A DNA stretch of 12,534 nt from JACQHM01 sp964535215 (GTDB lineage Bacteria > Methylomirabilota > Methylomirabilia > Methylomirabilales > JACQHM01), in the NCBI GenBank assembly GCA_964535215.1, contig CAZHST010000071.1:1-12534 (forward strand). The letters are read 5' to 3'. Both the position numbers and the translations under genes were made by a program. Under the pieces are notes generated by a model. The model ran no database searches. It saw only the letters and a list, made by a program, of their open reading frames with translations, and was not told where the DNA came from. Below, one piece after another: positions 5,926 through 12,491 of the stretch; position 1 is the first letter of the stretch; the number at the start of each line of letters is the position of its first letter.

Positions 5926-5933
5926 CCTGTCAA
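5905..5933 (-). promoter_or_regulatory. Sigma70-like promoter of the nikRMNQO operon
   Basis: On the minus strand a perfect TTGACA (5928-5933) is followed by a 17-base spacer and TAAAAT (5905-5910, five of six consensus). The predicted start near 5898 gives a very short leader of about 16 bases before the nikR ATG. This is the best-formed promoter in the window. Confidence 0.75.
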
Positions 5934-5965
5934 ATCTTTCTCCAGCCCCTCCAGTGGGAATCCCC

Positions 5966-5994
5966 TTGGCCCGGGTGGGATGGCATGGTATCCT
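5966..5994 (+). promoter_or_regulatory. Possible promoter for the response-regulator operon
   Basis: TTGGCC (5966-5971, four of six) and TATCCT (5989-5994, four of six) are separated by 17 bases. The predicted start near 6001 leaves a leader of about 100 bases before the ATG at 6102. Both boxes are weak; an activator or another sigma factor may be used. Confidence 0.3.
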
Positions 5995-6007
5995 TATTGC
6001 AATATGG

Positions 6008-6039
6008 CAGGTAGGGTACCTGGGCTGTCGAAATTTTCG
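6008..6039. promoter_or_regulatory. Two small palindromes in the response-regulator leader
   Basis: CAGGTA-GGG-TACCTG (6008-6022) is a perfect inverted repeat. CGAAATTTTCG (6029-6039) is a second, AT-cored one. They sit shortly downstream of the predicted transcript start at about 6001, where a repressor site would act. No regulator can be assigned. Confidence 0.3.
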
Positions 6040-6101
6040 GCACCCGGTGGCGCCGGAGGGGTTTTCGCATCGGTTCCTCACGGAGGCAGAAGGCGGGGGA
6101 G

Positions 6102-7442
6102 ATGGATACCGTTCTGATCGTGGATGATGATCAGTTCTTCCGGATCTACATCAGGGATTTCCTTGCTGAGAGGCAGCTTCGGGTCTTAAGCGCCCAAGAT
6201 GCCGAAATGGCGCTTAAGCTCGTGATGGGGGAGGCCATTGATGCGGTCCTCATGGATATCTACCTGCCCGGGATCGGCGGCCTGGAGCTGCTCCGGCGGA
6301 TCAAGGCCCTGAACCCCTACCTCCCTGTCATCATGGTGACGGGATCTGAGTCCGTGGAGGACGCCGTCGCCTCCCTTGAGCAAGGGGCCTACGACTACTT
6401 TAAGAAGCCCTTTGAGCTCCCCAAGCTTTACAGCGTTGTATCCCAGGCCATCCGGCATGCCCAACTGGACCGGGAGCGGAGATTACGGGTCTCCCAGCTG
6501 GAGTGTTTCGAGCGAAGTCTCACCGATCTTGTGGCCTTCACGGAGCAGCGGGTCAGGGGTGAGGTGGATCCTTCTCCCCAGGTATTCTTCCAGAAGGTTG
6601 TCGAGCTGGTGAGCCAGGGGCTCCAACTGGAGATTGTCTCCCTGATGCTGCTTCAGGAAAAAACCGGCGAGCTTCGGATCGTGCATGCCACAGGACTCCC
6701 CCGGGAGGTCATTGCGACCTCCAGACAACCGGTTGGCCGCGGGATCGCCGGCTGGGTGGCGAAGGAAGGGAAGCCCCTCTTCACCCGGGACATCACGCTT
6801 CTCCCTCAGTACCAGGAATCCGACTACTCTACTCGCTACAGCACCGGCTCGTTCATGAGCTTGCCCATCACCTTGAACGGAAAGGTCATCGGCGTCTTAA
6901 ACGGGTCCAACAAACTGACGGGAGGCGAGCTGACGGAGGAGGACCTGGCCTTGGGCAAGAGCTTTGTCTCCGTGGTGACCCTGGCCCTGGCCAACTTCCG
7001 GTTGCTCCGGCAGCAATCCAAGCCGGTCACCCCCCCGGCCCCCTCCTCCCCCCCACCGCCTCAGACCGCGATGCCCAGGATCCTGGTCGTTGAAGACGAT
7101 CGGATGACCCGAGAGGTCGTCAAGGATGTCCTGGAGCTTCGGGGGTATCGGGTCCTCTTGGCCAAGGATGGCCTTGAGGGCCTCGAGCGGGCGAAAGCAG
7201 AACTCCCCGACCTCATCATCATGGATGTCATGATGCCGAAGCTGGACGGCTTCGAGGTCTGCCGCCGACTCAAAGGCGAGCCGGCCTCCCAAAAGATCCC
7301 CATCATCATCCTGTCGGCCCGGGAGCACTTTGAGGACTGTGGCGCCGACCTCTACATGCACAAACCCTTTCAACCCTTCCACCTGGTAAACAATGTGGCC
7401 AAGGCCCTGAGAGGGGCAAGGACCGCTTCCCCTTCCTTGTAG
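6102..7442 (+). CDS. REC-GAF-REC response regulator without output domain
   Basis: This is a 446-residue cytoplasmic signalling protein. The first receiver domain (about 3-120) has acidic residues D8-D10, phospho-acceptor D52 in LMDIYLPG, T80 and K102. A helical linker (120-160) leads into a GAF domain (about 160-305), whose VGRGIAGWVAKEGKPLF segment is typical of sensory GAF modules. A Pro-rich hinge (about 308-322) leads to a second receiver domain (324-440) with D332-D333, D375 in IMDVMMPK, S405 and K421. Both receivers have complete catalytic residues. There is no histidine kinase, DNA-binding or cyclic-di-GMP domain, so it probably works by protein-protein contact or as a phosphorelay intermediate with a ligand input. 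No cognate kinase is nearby. It heads a plus-strand run; the sulfurtransferase starts 30 bases after its stop. Confidence 0.9.
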   Translation: MDTVLIVDDDQFFRIYIRDFLAERQLRVLSAQDAEMALKLVMGEAIDAVLMDIYLPGIGGLELLRRIKALNPYLPVIMVTGSESVEDAVASLEQGAYDYFKKPFELPKLYSVVSQAIRHAQLDRERRLRVSQLECFERSLTDLVAFTEQRVRGEVDPSPQVFFQKVVELVSQGLQLEIVSLMLLQEKTGELRIVHATGLPREVIATSRQPVGRGIAGWVAKEGKPLFTRDITLLPQYQESDYSTRYSTGSFMSLPITLNGKVIGVLNGSNKLTGGELTEEDLALGKSFVSVVTLALANFRLLRQQSKPVTPPAPSSPPPPQTAMPRILVVEDDRMTREVVKDVLELRGYRVLLAKDGLEGLERAKAELPDLIIMDVMMPKLDGFEVCRRLKGEPASQKIPIIILSAREHFEDCGADLYMHKPFQPFHLVNNVAKALRGARTASPSL

Positions 7443-7472
7443 CCCGGTCCAGTAATTTTTGGAGGGAGAGAG

Positions 7473-8339
7473 ATGGGCAATCAGCGGGAGCTTTTCTTGG
7501 TCGAGACGGGATGGTTGGCCGAGCATCTGGAGGATCCTGGCATCCGGATCGTGGACATCCGGGGGATCATCCGCCCCCCGGATCAGCCGAAGCCCTGGTA
7601 CGAGGCGAACCGGAAGGCTTATGAGGAGGCCCATATCCCCGGGGCCGTGTTCATCAACTGGCTGGAGGACATCGTTGAACCCCACGCCCCGGTGCGGATG
7701 ACGGTGGCCTCCCCGGAGCGGTTTGCCGCCCTGATGGGCCGGCTCGGGATCGGGGATGGGCACACGGTCATCGTCTATGACGACGATGGCGGTCATATTG
7801 CCGCCCGGCTCTGGTGGGTGCTACACTACTATGGCCATCCGGCCGTAAAGCTCCTGAACGGTGGCTTCCCCAAGTGGGTCGCGGAGGGAAGACCCGTGAC
7901 GGCCGAGGTGCCAAACCACCCGCCGGCGACCTTCACCCCTAAGGTTCAGCCTGAATGGCGGGTCGGGGCCCGAGAGGTCCGGGAGGCCATTGGCCACCCC
8001 ACGATCCTTTTGGTCGATAACCGGGAGCCGAGACTCTACCGGGGCGAGTACACCAGGGGGGAGCGGAAGGGGAGGATCCCGGGCGCCGTGAACGTCCCAA
8101 TCACCGCCCTGGTGGAGGGGGAGTATAAGACGTTCAAATCAGAAGCTGACCTCCGAAAGCTCTTTGAATCGGTTGGGGTGACGCCGGACAAGAAGGTGAT
8201 CACCTACTGTAACGCTGGGGTCTCCGCCTCCGTTGGCCTCTTCGCCCTGAAACTCATAGGTCACCGTGATGCCACAAACTTCGCTGGCTCCTGGTACGAG
8301 TGGGAGCTGGACCCTTTGAACCCCGTGGAGGCAGGGTGA
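7473..8339 (+). CDS. Thiosulfate/3-mercaptopyruvate sulfurtransferase (two rhodanese domains)
   Basis: This 288-residue protein has two rhodanese modules. Domain 1 (about 8-140) contains DIRG, HIPGAVFINW and a degenerate loop, YDDDGG, where a catalytic Cys would be, so it is structural as usual. Domain 2 (about 160-280) contains LVDNREPRLYRGE, GRIPGAVNVP and the active loop CNAGVSA with C246, which would carry the persulfide. The loop is closer to the CGSGVTA of mercaptopyruvate sulfurtransferases than to the CRxGxR of rhodanese, but it is not identical, so the donor is unclear. It transfers sulfane sulfur to cyanide or thiols and is probably cytoplasmic, as no signal peptide is seen. A strong GGAGGGAGAG ribosome site fixes the start. 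The nitrilase homologue follows after 20 bases. Confidence 0.9.
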   Translation: MGNQRELFLVETGWLAEHLEDPGIRIVDIRGIIRPPDQPKPWYEANRKAYEEAHIPGAVFINWLEDIVEPHAPVRMTVASPERFAALMGRLGIGDGHTVIVYDDDGGHIAARLWWVLHYYGHPAVKLLNGGFPKWVAEGRPVTAEVPNHPPATFTPKVQPEWRVGAREVREAIGHPTILLVDNREPRLYRGEYTRGERKGRIPGAVNVPITALVEGEYKTFKSEADLRKLFESVGVTPDKKVITYCNAGVSASVGLFALKLIGHRDATNFAGSWYEWELDPLNPVEAG

Positions 8340-8359
8340 GGTGGAGGAGGGGGAATGGG

Positions 8360-9436
8360 ATGATCAAGCCGTATACGGCCGTAGGGCTCATCACCACCAT
8401 ATGGGGGGCAAAGAAGCGGGAGGACATCAGGCGGAATCTGGAGCACATCAGCCACCTGATCGCCGCCGCCTCGTGGCTCTCCAGCCTGGACCTCCCGGTC
8501 CGCCTGGTCGCCATCCCGGAGGGATCGCTCCAGGGGTTCACCGATGAGGTCTTCGACATGGACCATGCCCAGTACGCCAGGGAGATCGCCATTGACATCC
8601 CCGGCGAGGAGACCAGGTACCTGGGGGATCTGGCCAAGCACTGGAACGTCTACATCATGGCCCAGGCCAAGGCCAGGCACGAGGCCTTCCCTGACCGCTT
8701 CTTTAATGTTGGCTTTATCCTAAGCCCCCAGGGGGAGGTCATCCTGAAGCACTATAAGCTCGCCCCCCTCTACCCGGTTGAGCACTCCGTCACCCCCCAC
8801 GACGTCTGGGACCGCTGGGTCGAGCTGTACGGTCGCACCCTCCAGGCCTTCTATCCGGTCGTGGACACGGAGATCGGCCGGTTAGGGATCATGATGGCCA
8901 ACGAAGGCTCTTATCCGGAGAACGCCCGGGGCCTGGCCCTGAACGGGGTCGAGGTTGTCTACCGAGCAGCCTACCCGCACCCCCATACGGGAAACGAGTT
9001 CTTTGAGATCCAAAATAGGGCCAGGGCCCTGGACAATAATCTTTACATCGTGGCCCCGAACGTCGGCACCTATTACCTGACCCCTGATTCGGACACCCCC
9101 ATTGATACCTTCGGTGGCCGCTCGATGATCGTGGACTACAAAGGCCGGATTATCGGCAAGCACCTCTACAGCGGGGGGTCCTCGTACGTGGCGGGGACCA
9201 TTGACATCCAGGCCTTACGGGACTTTAAAGCCAGGGCCCAGTGGGATAACTGGCTGAAAGACCTCCGGACGGAGCTCTACCAGCTTCTCTACGAGAAGCC
9301 GATCTATCCCAAGAACCTGTGGCTGAACCGCCTTCCCATGAAGCACGCCGAGTACCGGAAGGAGGTCATCGAGCGCCAAATCAAGAAGCTCCAGGACGAG
9401 GGGATCTGGCCCCCTCCCGCCGAAGGAGGAGTCTAA
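8360..9436 (+). CDS. Nitrilase-superfamily (aliphatic amidase-like) protein lacking the catalytic cysteine
   Basis: This 358-residue protein matches carbon-nitrogen hydrolases of the aliphatic amidase/formamidase type along its length. The triad Glu is present (AIPEGSLQGF, E54), as is the Lys (KHYKLAP, K133). The third segment reads LGIMMANEGSYPENARGLA, where aliphatic amidases have IICDDGNYPEIWR; the nucleophile Cys is alanine here (A180, codon GCC). Cys to Ala needs at least two base changes, so a single read error is not the cause. The rest of the fold is intact, including the RARALDNNLYIVAPNVG and FGGRSMIVD segments, so it is unlikely to be a decaying gene. It may be a ligand-binding, scaffolding or regulatory protein, or may use another nucleophile. 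The start at 8360 lies at the beginning of homology. It overlaps the PAC2 gene by one base. Confidence 0.85.
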   Translation: MIKPYTAVGLITTIWGAKKREDIRRNLEHISHLIAAASWLSSLDLPVRLVAIPEGSLQGFTDEVFDMDHAQYAREIAIDIPGEETRYLGDLAKHWNVYIMAQAKARHEAFPDRFFNVGFILSPQGEVILKHYKLAPLYPVEHSVTPHDVWDRWVELYGRTLQAFYPVVDTEIGRLGIMMANEGSYPENARGLALNGVEVVYRAAYPHPHTGNEFFEIQNRARALDNNLYIVAPNVGTYYLTPDSDTPIDTFGGRSMIVDYKGRIIGKHLYSGGSSYVAGTIDIQALRDFKARAQWDNWLKDLRTELYQLLYEKPIYPKNLWLNRLPMKHAEYRKEVIERQIKKLQDEGIWPPPAEGGV

Positions 9437-10359
9437 TGCGGGCGCAACCGGAGGAAGATCGGTCCATGATGCCGCTGATCATCGAGGAGCCTCCTCCCCC
9501 CCTTCGCCGTCCCATCCTCCTCTTGGCCTTTGCCGGATGGAACGATGCCGCCGAGGTGGCCACCACGACGGCCAAGCTCCTCTGCGAGCGCTGGTCAGCG
9601 CGGCGCTTCGCCCGTCTTGACCCTGAGGAGTTTTACCACTTCGGGCTTCTCCGACCCCTGATCCGCTTTCGACCGGGTTCGACCACGGAACGGGAGGTCG
9701 TCTGGCCGGCCAACGAGTTCTTCTACAGCCAGGCCCCGGAGCTTAACCGGGATGTCATCGTGGGGATCGGCATCGAACCCCACCTCCGCTGGAGGCACTA
9801 CTGCCAGACCCTCCTGACCCTTGCCCGAAAGCAACAGGTCACGCTTATCCTCACCCTGGGAGCGCTCCTGGCCGAGGCGCCGCATACGCGCCCCATCCGT
9901 ATCGTTGGCTCGGCCACCGATCCCGAGCTGGCCGTCCGCCTCCGGATCACCCCGACCCGTTACGAGGGGCCGACGGGCATCGTCGGGGTGCTAAACTCGA
10001 TCGGTCGTCAGGAAGGCTTTTCCTGTGCAAGCCTCTGGGCCAGTGTTCCCCACTATATTGCCACGGCCACGCACCCCAGGGCCGTCCTCGCCCTGGCCGA
10101 ACGGCTCGCCGAGTTCCTGGAGTGGAGCACGGACTTCTCGGAGCTCGAGGAGGCGGCGGACCGGTTTGACGCCCAACTGGCCGACATCATCGCCAGGGAT
10201 CCAAAGATCCAGAGCTACATCCGAGCCCTCGAGGCCAGGGACCTGGAGGGAGGGGAGCCCCCGCCGGAGCCCCTCGGGGAGCTCCCCAGCACGGGGGATC
10301 TGATGAAGGAGCTGGAGCAGTTCCTCCGCCAGCACCGTCCCAAACCGGACCAGGGCTAA
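9436..10359 (+). CDS. PAC2 family protein
   Basis: This 307-residue protein has the PAC2 (proteasome assembly chaperone 2-like) fold. It begins after a short N-terminus with ILLLAFAGWNDAAEVA, the family's hallmark GWND, and continues with IVGIGIEPHLRWRHYC, LILTLGALLAEAPHTRP and YEGPTGIVGVLN. The C-terminal 80 residues are helical, charged and then Pro-rich. PAC2 proteins are chaperones of 20S proteasome assembly in eukaryotes; related proteins occur in archaea and many bacteria, mostly without known function. No proteasome gene is in this window. The ATG at 9436 sits in a TAATG overlap with the upstream stop and has a clear AGGAGG site, so translation is coupled to the nitrilase homologue. 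A second ATG at about 9466 is possible but less well placed. Confidence 0.87.
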   Translation: MRAQPEEDRSMMPLIIEEPPPPLRRPILLLAFAGWNDAAEVATTTAKLLCERWSARRFARLDPEEFYHFGLLRPLIRFRPGSTTEREVVWPANEFFYSQAPELNRDVIVGIGIEPHLRWRHYCQTLLTLARKQQVTLILTLGALLAEAPHTRPIRIVGSATDPELAVRLRITPTRYEGPTGIVGVLNSIGRQEGFSCASLWASVPHYIATATHPRAVLALAERLAEFLEWSTDFSELEEAADRFDAQLADIIARDPKIQSYIRALEARDLEGGEPPPEPLGELPSTGDLMKELEQFLRQHRPKPDQG

Positions 10360-10363
10360 CGCT

Positions 10364-10615
10364 TTAATCGGGCAGCTTGACCCGCTCCTTGTGGGCCTTC
10401 TGCCAGGCCTCGATCTCTCTCGCGTACTTGCCAACGGCTAAAGCGCCCTTGGTAAGCTTCTTCTCCCGGAGGAGACGGGCGTAAGCCCGGATGGCCGCCG
10501 GGGCCAGTTTATCCTGGGCCCGGATGATGAAGAGGGGCTCATCGGATGGAATCGCCCGCCCGGTCTCGGTGTTCACGATCTGTCCATCCACACGATACTT
10601 TCCCGCACCAAACAT
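10364..10615 (-). CDS. Conserved-looking 83-residue protein of unknown function
   Basis: This is an 83-residue soluble protein. The N-terminal part looks like a beta hairpin (KYRVDGQIVNTETGRAIPSDE), followed by FIIRAQDKLAPAAIRAYARL and a Lys/Arg-rich helix near the end (WQKAHKERVKLP). There are no cysteines and no membrane segment. The ATG is preceded by a GGAGGG site 7 bases away, and the residue composition looks real, in contrast to the opposite-strand frames. Its stop lies four bases from the stop of the convergent PAC2 gene. It is the last gene of the minus-strand operon, 64 bases after the OsmC-like gene. I do not recognise a family. Confidence 0.7.
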   Translation of the reverse strand: MFGAGKYRVDGQIVNTETGRAIPSDEPLFIIRAQDKLAPAAIRAYARLLREKKLTKGALAVGKYAREIEAWQKAHKERVKLPD

Positions 10616-10659
10616 CCTGGTACCCTCCCTTCAGAGGTTGGCGGCCAGGCCCTTTGGCT

Positions 10660-10680
10660 TCTCGCTGACGGCTGATGGCT
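10660..10680. repeat. Two degenerate GCTGAYG heptamers after the OsmC gene
   Basis: Just past the OsmC-like stop codon the plus strand reads TCGCTGACGGCTGATGGCTT, in which GCTGACG and GCTGATG are adjacent seven-base units. Similar heptamer runs with GCTGA-type units occur between genes in some environmental genomes; here only two copies remain. It could be the relic of such a repeat or chance. Confidence 0.25.
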
Positions 10681-11204
10681 TACTCCTGCAAAAGGCTTGT
10701 CTTCAAAGGGATCGGATTGGTGATGCAGTAGACCCCGGGGCAGCGCTCCCGGGCCAGGCGCTCGATCTCCCGAAGCTTCTCTACCGGGGCATCGCTGGAC
10801 ACGGTCACGGTCAGCTCCACCCCCTCCACCGGAGGGTTGTCCGTCAGGCCGAAGGTGCGGCTCAAGTCCATCCGGTTCTCGGCGGCAACGGTCAGCTTCT
10901 TCAAGGTTACCCCCTCCATGGCGGCCACGGCCGCAAAGGTCCCGGCGAAACAGGAGGCGAACCCGTACAGGCAGTACTGGATCGGGTCGGGCCTCTGCCC
11001 TCCGCCGCCCATAAAGGGGGCAAAGTCGGCCTGGACGATCTCCTGCCCTTTGGGGAACTCCACCTCGGCCCGAAACTGGGGTTCCCCTTCCTGAAAGACC
11101 CATTCCCCCACGACCCGTTTCACCTTCCTGGCCTGGGAAGGGTCCTTCCTGATCTCCTCAACGAACTTCTCGATGGCTGTGACGTTCACGTTGTTCCGAA
11201 CCAT
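10680..11204 (-). CDS. OsmC family protein (thiol peroxidase-like)
   Basis: This 174-residue protein belongs to the OsmC/Ohr superfamily. An N-terminal helix is followed by a beta-rich half (VVGEWVFQ...FRAEVEFPKG). The helix carrying the first conserved Cys reads CLYGFASCFAGTFAAVA (C78, C85). The second conserved Cys is in RERCPGVYCITNPI (C155, C160). In OsmC and Ohr such a pair reduces organic peroxides using dithiols; C85 and C155 are the best candidates, and C78 and C160 are extra. The typical family is about 140 residues, so the N-terminal extension of about 30 residues is somewhat long. A GGAGGG ribosome site supports the start. The gene follows the ArsR-type repressor by 11 bases, suggesting stress-controlled co-expression. 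Confidence 0.87.
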   Translation of the reverse strand: MVRNNVNVTAIEKFVEEIRKDPSQARKVKRVVGEWVFQEGEPQFRAEVEFPKGQEIVQADFAPFMGGGGQRPDPIQYCLYGFASCFAGTFAAVAAMEGVTLKKLTVAAENRMDLSRTFGLTDNPPVEGVELTVTVSSDAPVEKLREIERLARERCPGVYCITNPIPLKTSLLQE

Positions 11205-11215
11205 TCCGTCCCTCC

Positions 11216-11611
11216 TTATCCTTGGCCACGCCCCGGCCTTCGAGGCTCTGGCCAATTCACGTTTAGCACCTTCCGCGCTTCTTCGATGACGTGATGCTGC
11301 TCCTTCATCTGGTCGAAGAGGACCTCCCGCATCAGTTCACAGGCCTGGAGGACCTTAAGGTTGGTGAGCTTGTAGTAGATATGCATCCCATCCCGCCGGG
11401 CGGTGACAATCCCCTTCTCCCGGAGGACGGCCAGGTGCTGGGACACGTTCACCTTGCCCATGCCTGTGAGGTTGACCAGCTCGCTGACGGTCATCTCCTT
11501 GTCCTGGAGCGTGTTGATCAGCTTCAGGCGCTTCGGGCTCGCCATGATCTTGCAGACGCTGGCGTGGAGCTCGTAGAGCCTCTCCTCGAGCCGCTTCTCC
11601 TTCACCGTCAT
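11216..11611 (-). CDS. ArsR-family winged-helix repressor
   Basis: This 131-residue protein has the ArsR/SmtB fold. ASPKRLKLINTL (24-35) leads into the helix-turn-helix, MTVSELVNLTGMGKVNVSQHLAVLREKGIV (40-69), and the wing ARRDGMHIYYKL (71-82). The classical ELCVCDL metal motif is absent: the position reads MTVSELV. Two cysteines remain, C20 in the first helix and C91 in the dimer helix near the C-terminus, so metal or thiol/redox sensing is possible but not proven. They do not sit exactly where the paired cysteines of the BigR/SqrR persulfide sensors do. The ATG at 11611 overlaps the stop of the upstream membrane protein (ATGA); a GTG six bases earlier is also possible. It probably regulates this operon. 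Confidence 0.9.
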   Translation of the reverse strand: MTVKEKRLEERLYELHASVCKIMASPKRLKLINTLQDKEMTVSELVNLTGMGKVNVSQHLAVLREKGIVTARRDGMHIYYKLTNLKVLQACELMREVLFDQMKEQHHVIEEARKVLNVNWPEPRRPGRGQG

Positions 11612-12189
11612 ACCCACCCGTAGGGAACAGGGGTTCGATAGACCCGCCAGGCGAACAGGGCGGCCAGGAGGATCAACCCCACCGTCACGACAGGGATGAA
11701 CCGGGAGAAGACCTGGATGCCTAAAAGGATCGTCACGATGACCAGGAACAGGCAGGTGGCCGCCAAGCGCTTCCTCCGCCCCCGGAGCGGGGCGATCTGA
11801 CCGGCGATCTCCTGAGGGATCGTCTCCCCCTGGACCTGGGAGAGGAACCCATCGATCTTAGGCTGGATGCCGAAGTGGACCCAGGAGAGGAGTCCCATGA
11901 GGACGAAGAGGAGGAGGAGTTTGACCAGCAACACCCAGTTCGTGACAAGGGCCTTTAACGGGTCTCCCCCGATGGTGATCAGGACGAGCCCCGTCACCAG
12001 GGCCGTCAGTTGAAAGACGTAGCAGCGCGTGGAATTCCCCCGGATGATGCTTTCGAAGTACCGGTCCACCGGCAAGGGGGCCTTCCCGAACCTCACCCGT
12101 TCGTTCACCACGATGAGGTTGTAGAGGGGGGCTGACATAAACACCACCGTTAAGACATGCAGGAACTTGATGACCTTATAGAGCTCCAT
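11608..12189 (-). CDS. Five-helix integral membrane protein (DUF2269-like)
   Basis: This 193-residue protein has about five predicted transmembrane helices at roughly 5-27, 56-75, 80-104, 140-160 and 165-183. It opens with KVIKFLHVLTVVFMSA, the 'KxLHxL' style of DUF2269 and related predicted membrane proteins, where the histidine (H11) is often kept. A charged cytoplasmic loop (about 108-138) separates helices 3 and 4. No enzymatic motif is visible and the function of such proteins is unknown. The start at 12189 has an AGGAGG site 8 bases upstream; the longer in-frame extension upstream is low-complexity and runs into the neighbouring gene. It is translationally coupled to the ArsR-type repressor. 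The family name is tentative. Confidence 0.75.
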   Translation of the reverse strand: MELYKVIKFLHVLTVVFMSAPLYNLIVVNERVRFGKAPLPVDRYFESIIRGNSTRCYVFQLTALVTGLVLITIGGDPLKALVTNWVLLVKLLLLFVLMGLLSWVHFGIQPKIDGFLSQVQGETIPQEIAGQIAPLRGRRKRLAATCLFLVIVTILLGIQVFSRFIPVVTVGLILLAALFAWRVYRTPVPYGWV

Positions 12190-12245
12190 CCCTTGCTCCT
12201 CCTGCCCGGTTTGAATTTTCCATCTCTGACCTCCAGGAGGGGGCC

Positions 12246-12491
12246 TCACAGGAGATCCTTTTTCTTCTCCTCGAATTCCTCCTTGCCGATCTCCCCCCGG
12301 GCATACCGCTTCTTCAGGATGTCCAGGGCGGACTCGCCATCTTGAGCGGACTTCCCTGCGCTCTGCCCCCACAGCCATCGGATGAGCAAAACCAGCCCGA
12401 CGAGAAGGAGGATCCAGAAGAGGAGCATGAAGACCCCCCCGAACCCCCATCCCCACCCGGGTCCTCCCATCCATCCGGGACCTCCCATCAT
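12246..12491 (-). CDS. SHOCT-domain small membrane protein
   Basis: This 81-residue protein has a Gly/Trp/Met-rich N-terminus with two MGGPGW repeats. One transmembrane helix follows (about 20-42, MLLFWILLLVGLVLLIRWL). The C-terminal SHOCT module (about 54-81) reads ALDILKKRYARGEIGKEEF with a Lys/Glu-rich end, the pattern of this short domain that ends many small membrane proteins. SHOCT is thought to mediate oligomerisation; no catalytic role is known. An AAGGAGGG site 8 bases ahead of the first of two ATGs supports the start at 12491. It lies 56 bases upstream of the five-helix membrane protein and probably begins the operon, or is part of a longer one extending beyond the window. Confidence 0.85.
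   Translation of the reverse strand: MMGGPGWMGGPGWGWGFGGVFMLLFWILLLVGLVLLIRWLWGQSAGKSAQDGESALDILKKRYARGEIGKEEFEEKKKDLL

Noticed and set aside
6897..7796. 299-codon minus-strand open frame across the end of the response regulator and start of the sulfurtransferase
   Set aside because: It spans two well-supported plus-strand genes and their junction. The His/Asp/Gly-rich product is typical of antisense reading of receiver-domain codons.
8300..8359. Longer start for the nitrilase homologue (20 extra residues)
   Set aside because: The extra segment overlaps the sulfurtransferase end, is Arg/Gly-rich and lacks homology; the ATG at 8360 begins where the family fold begins and follows a GA/GG-rich ribosome site.
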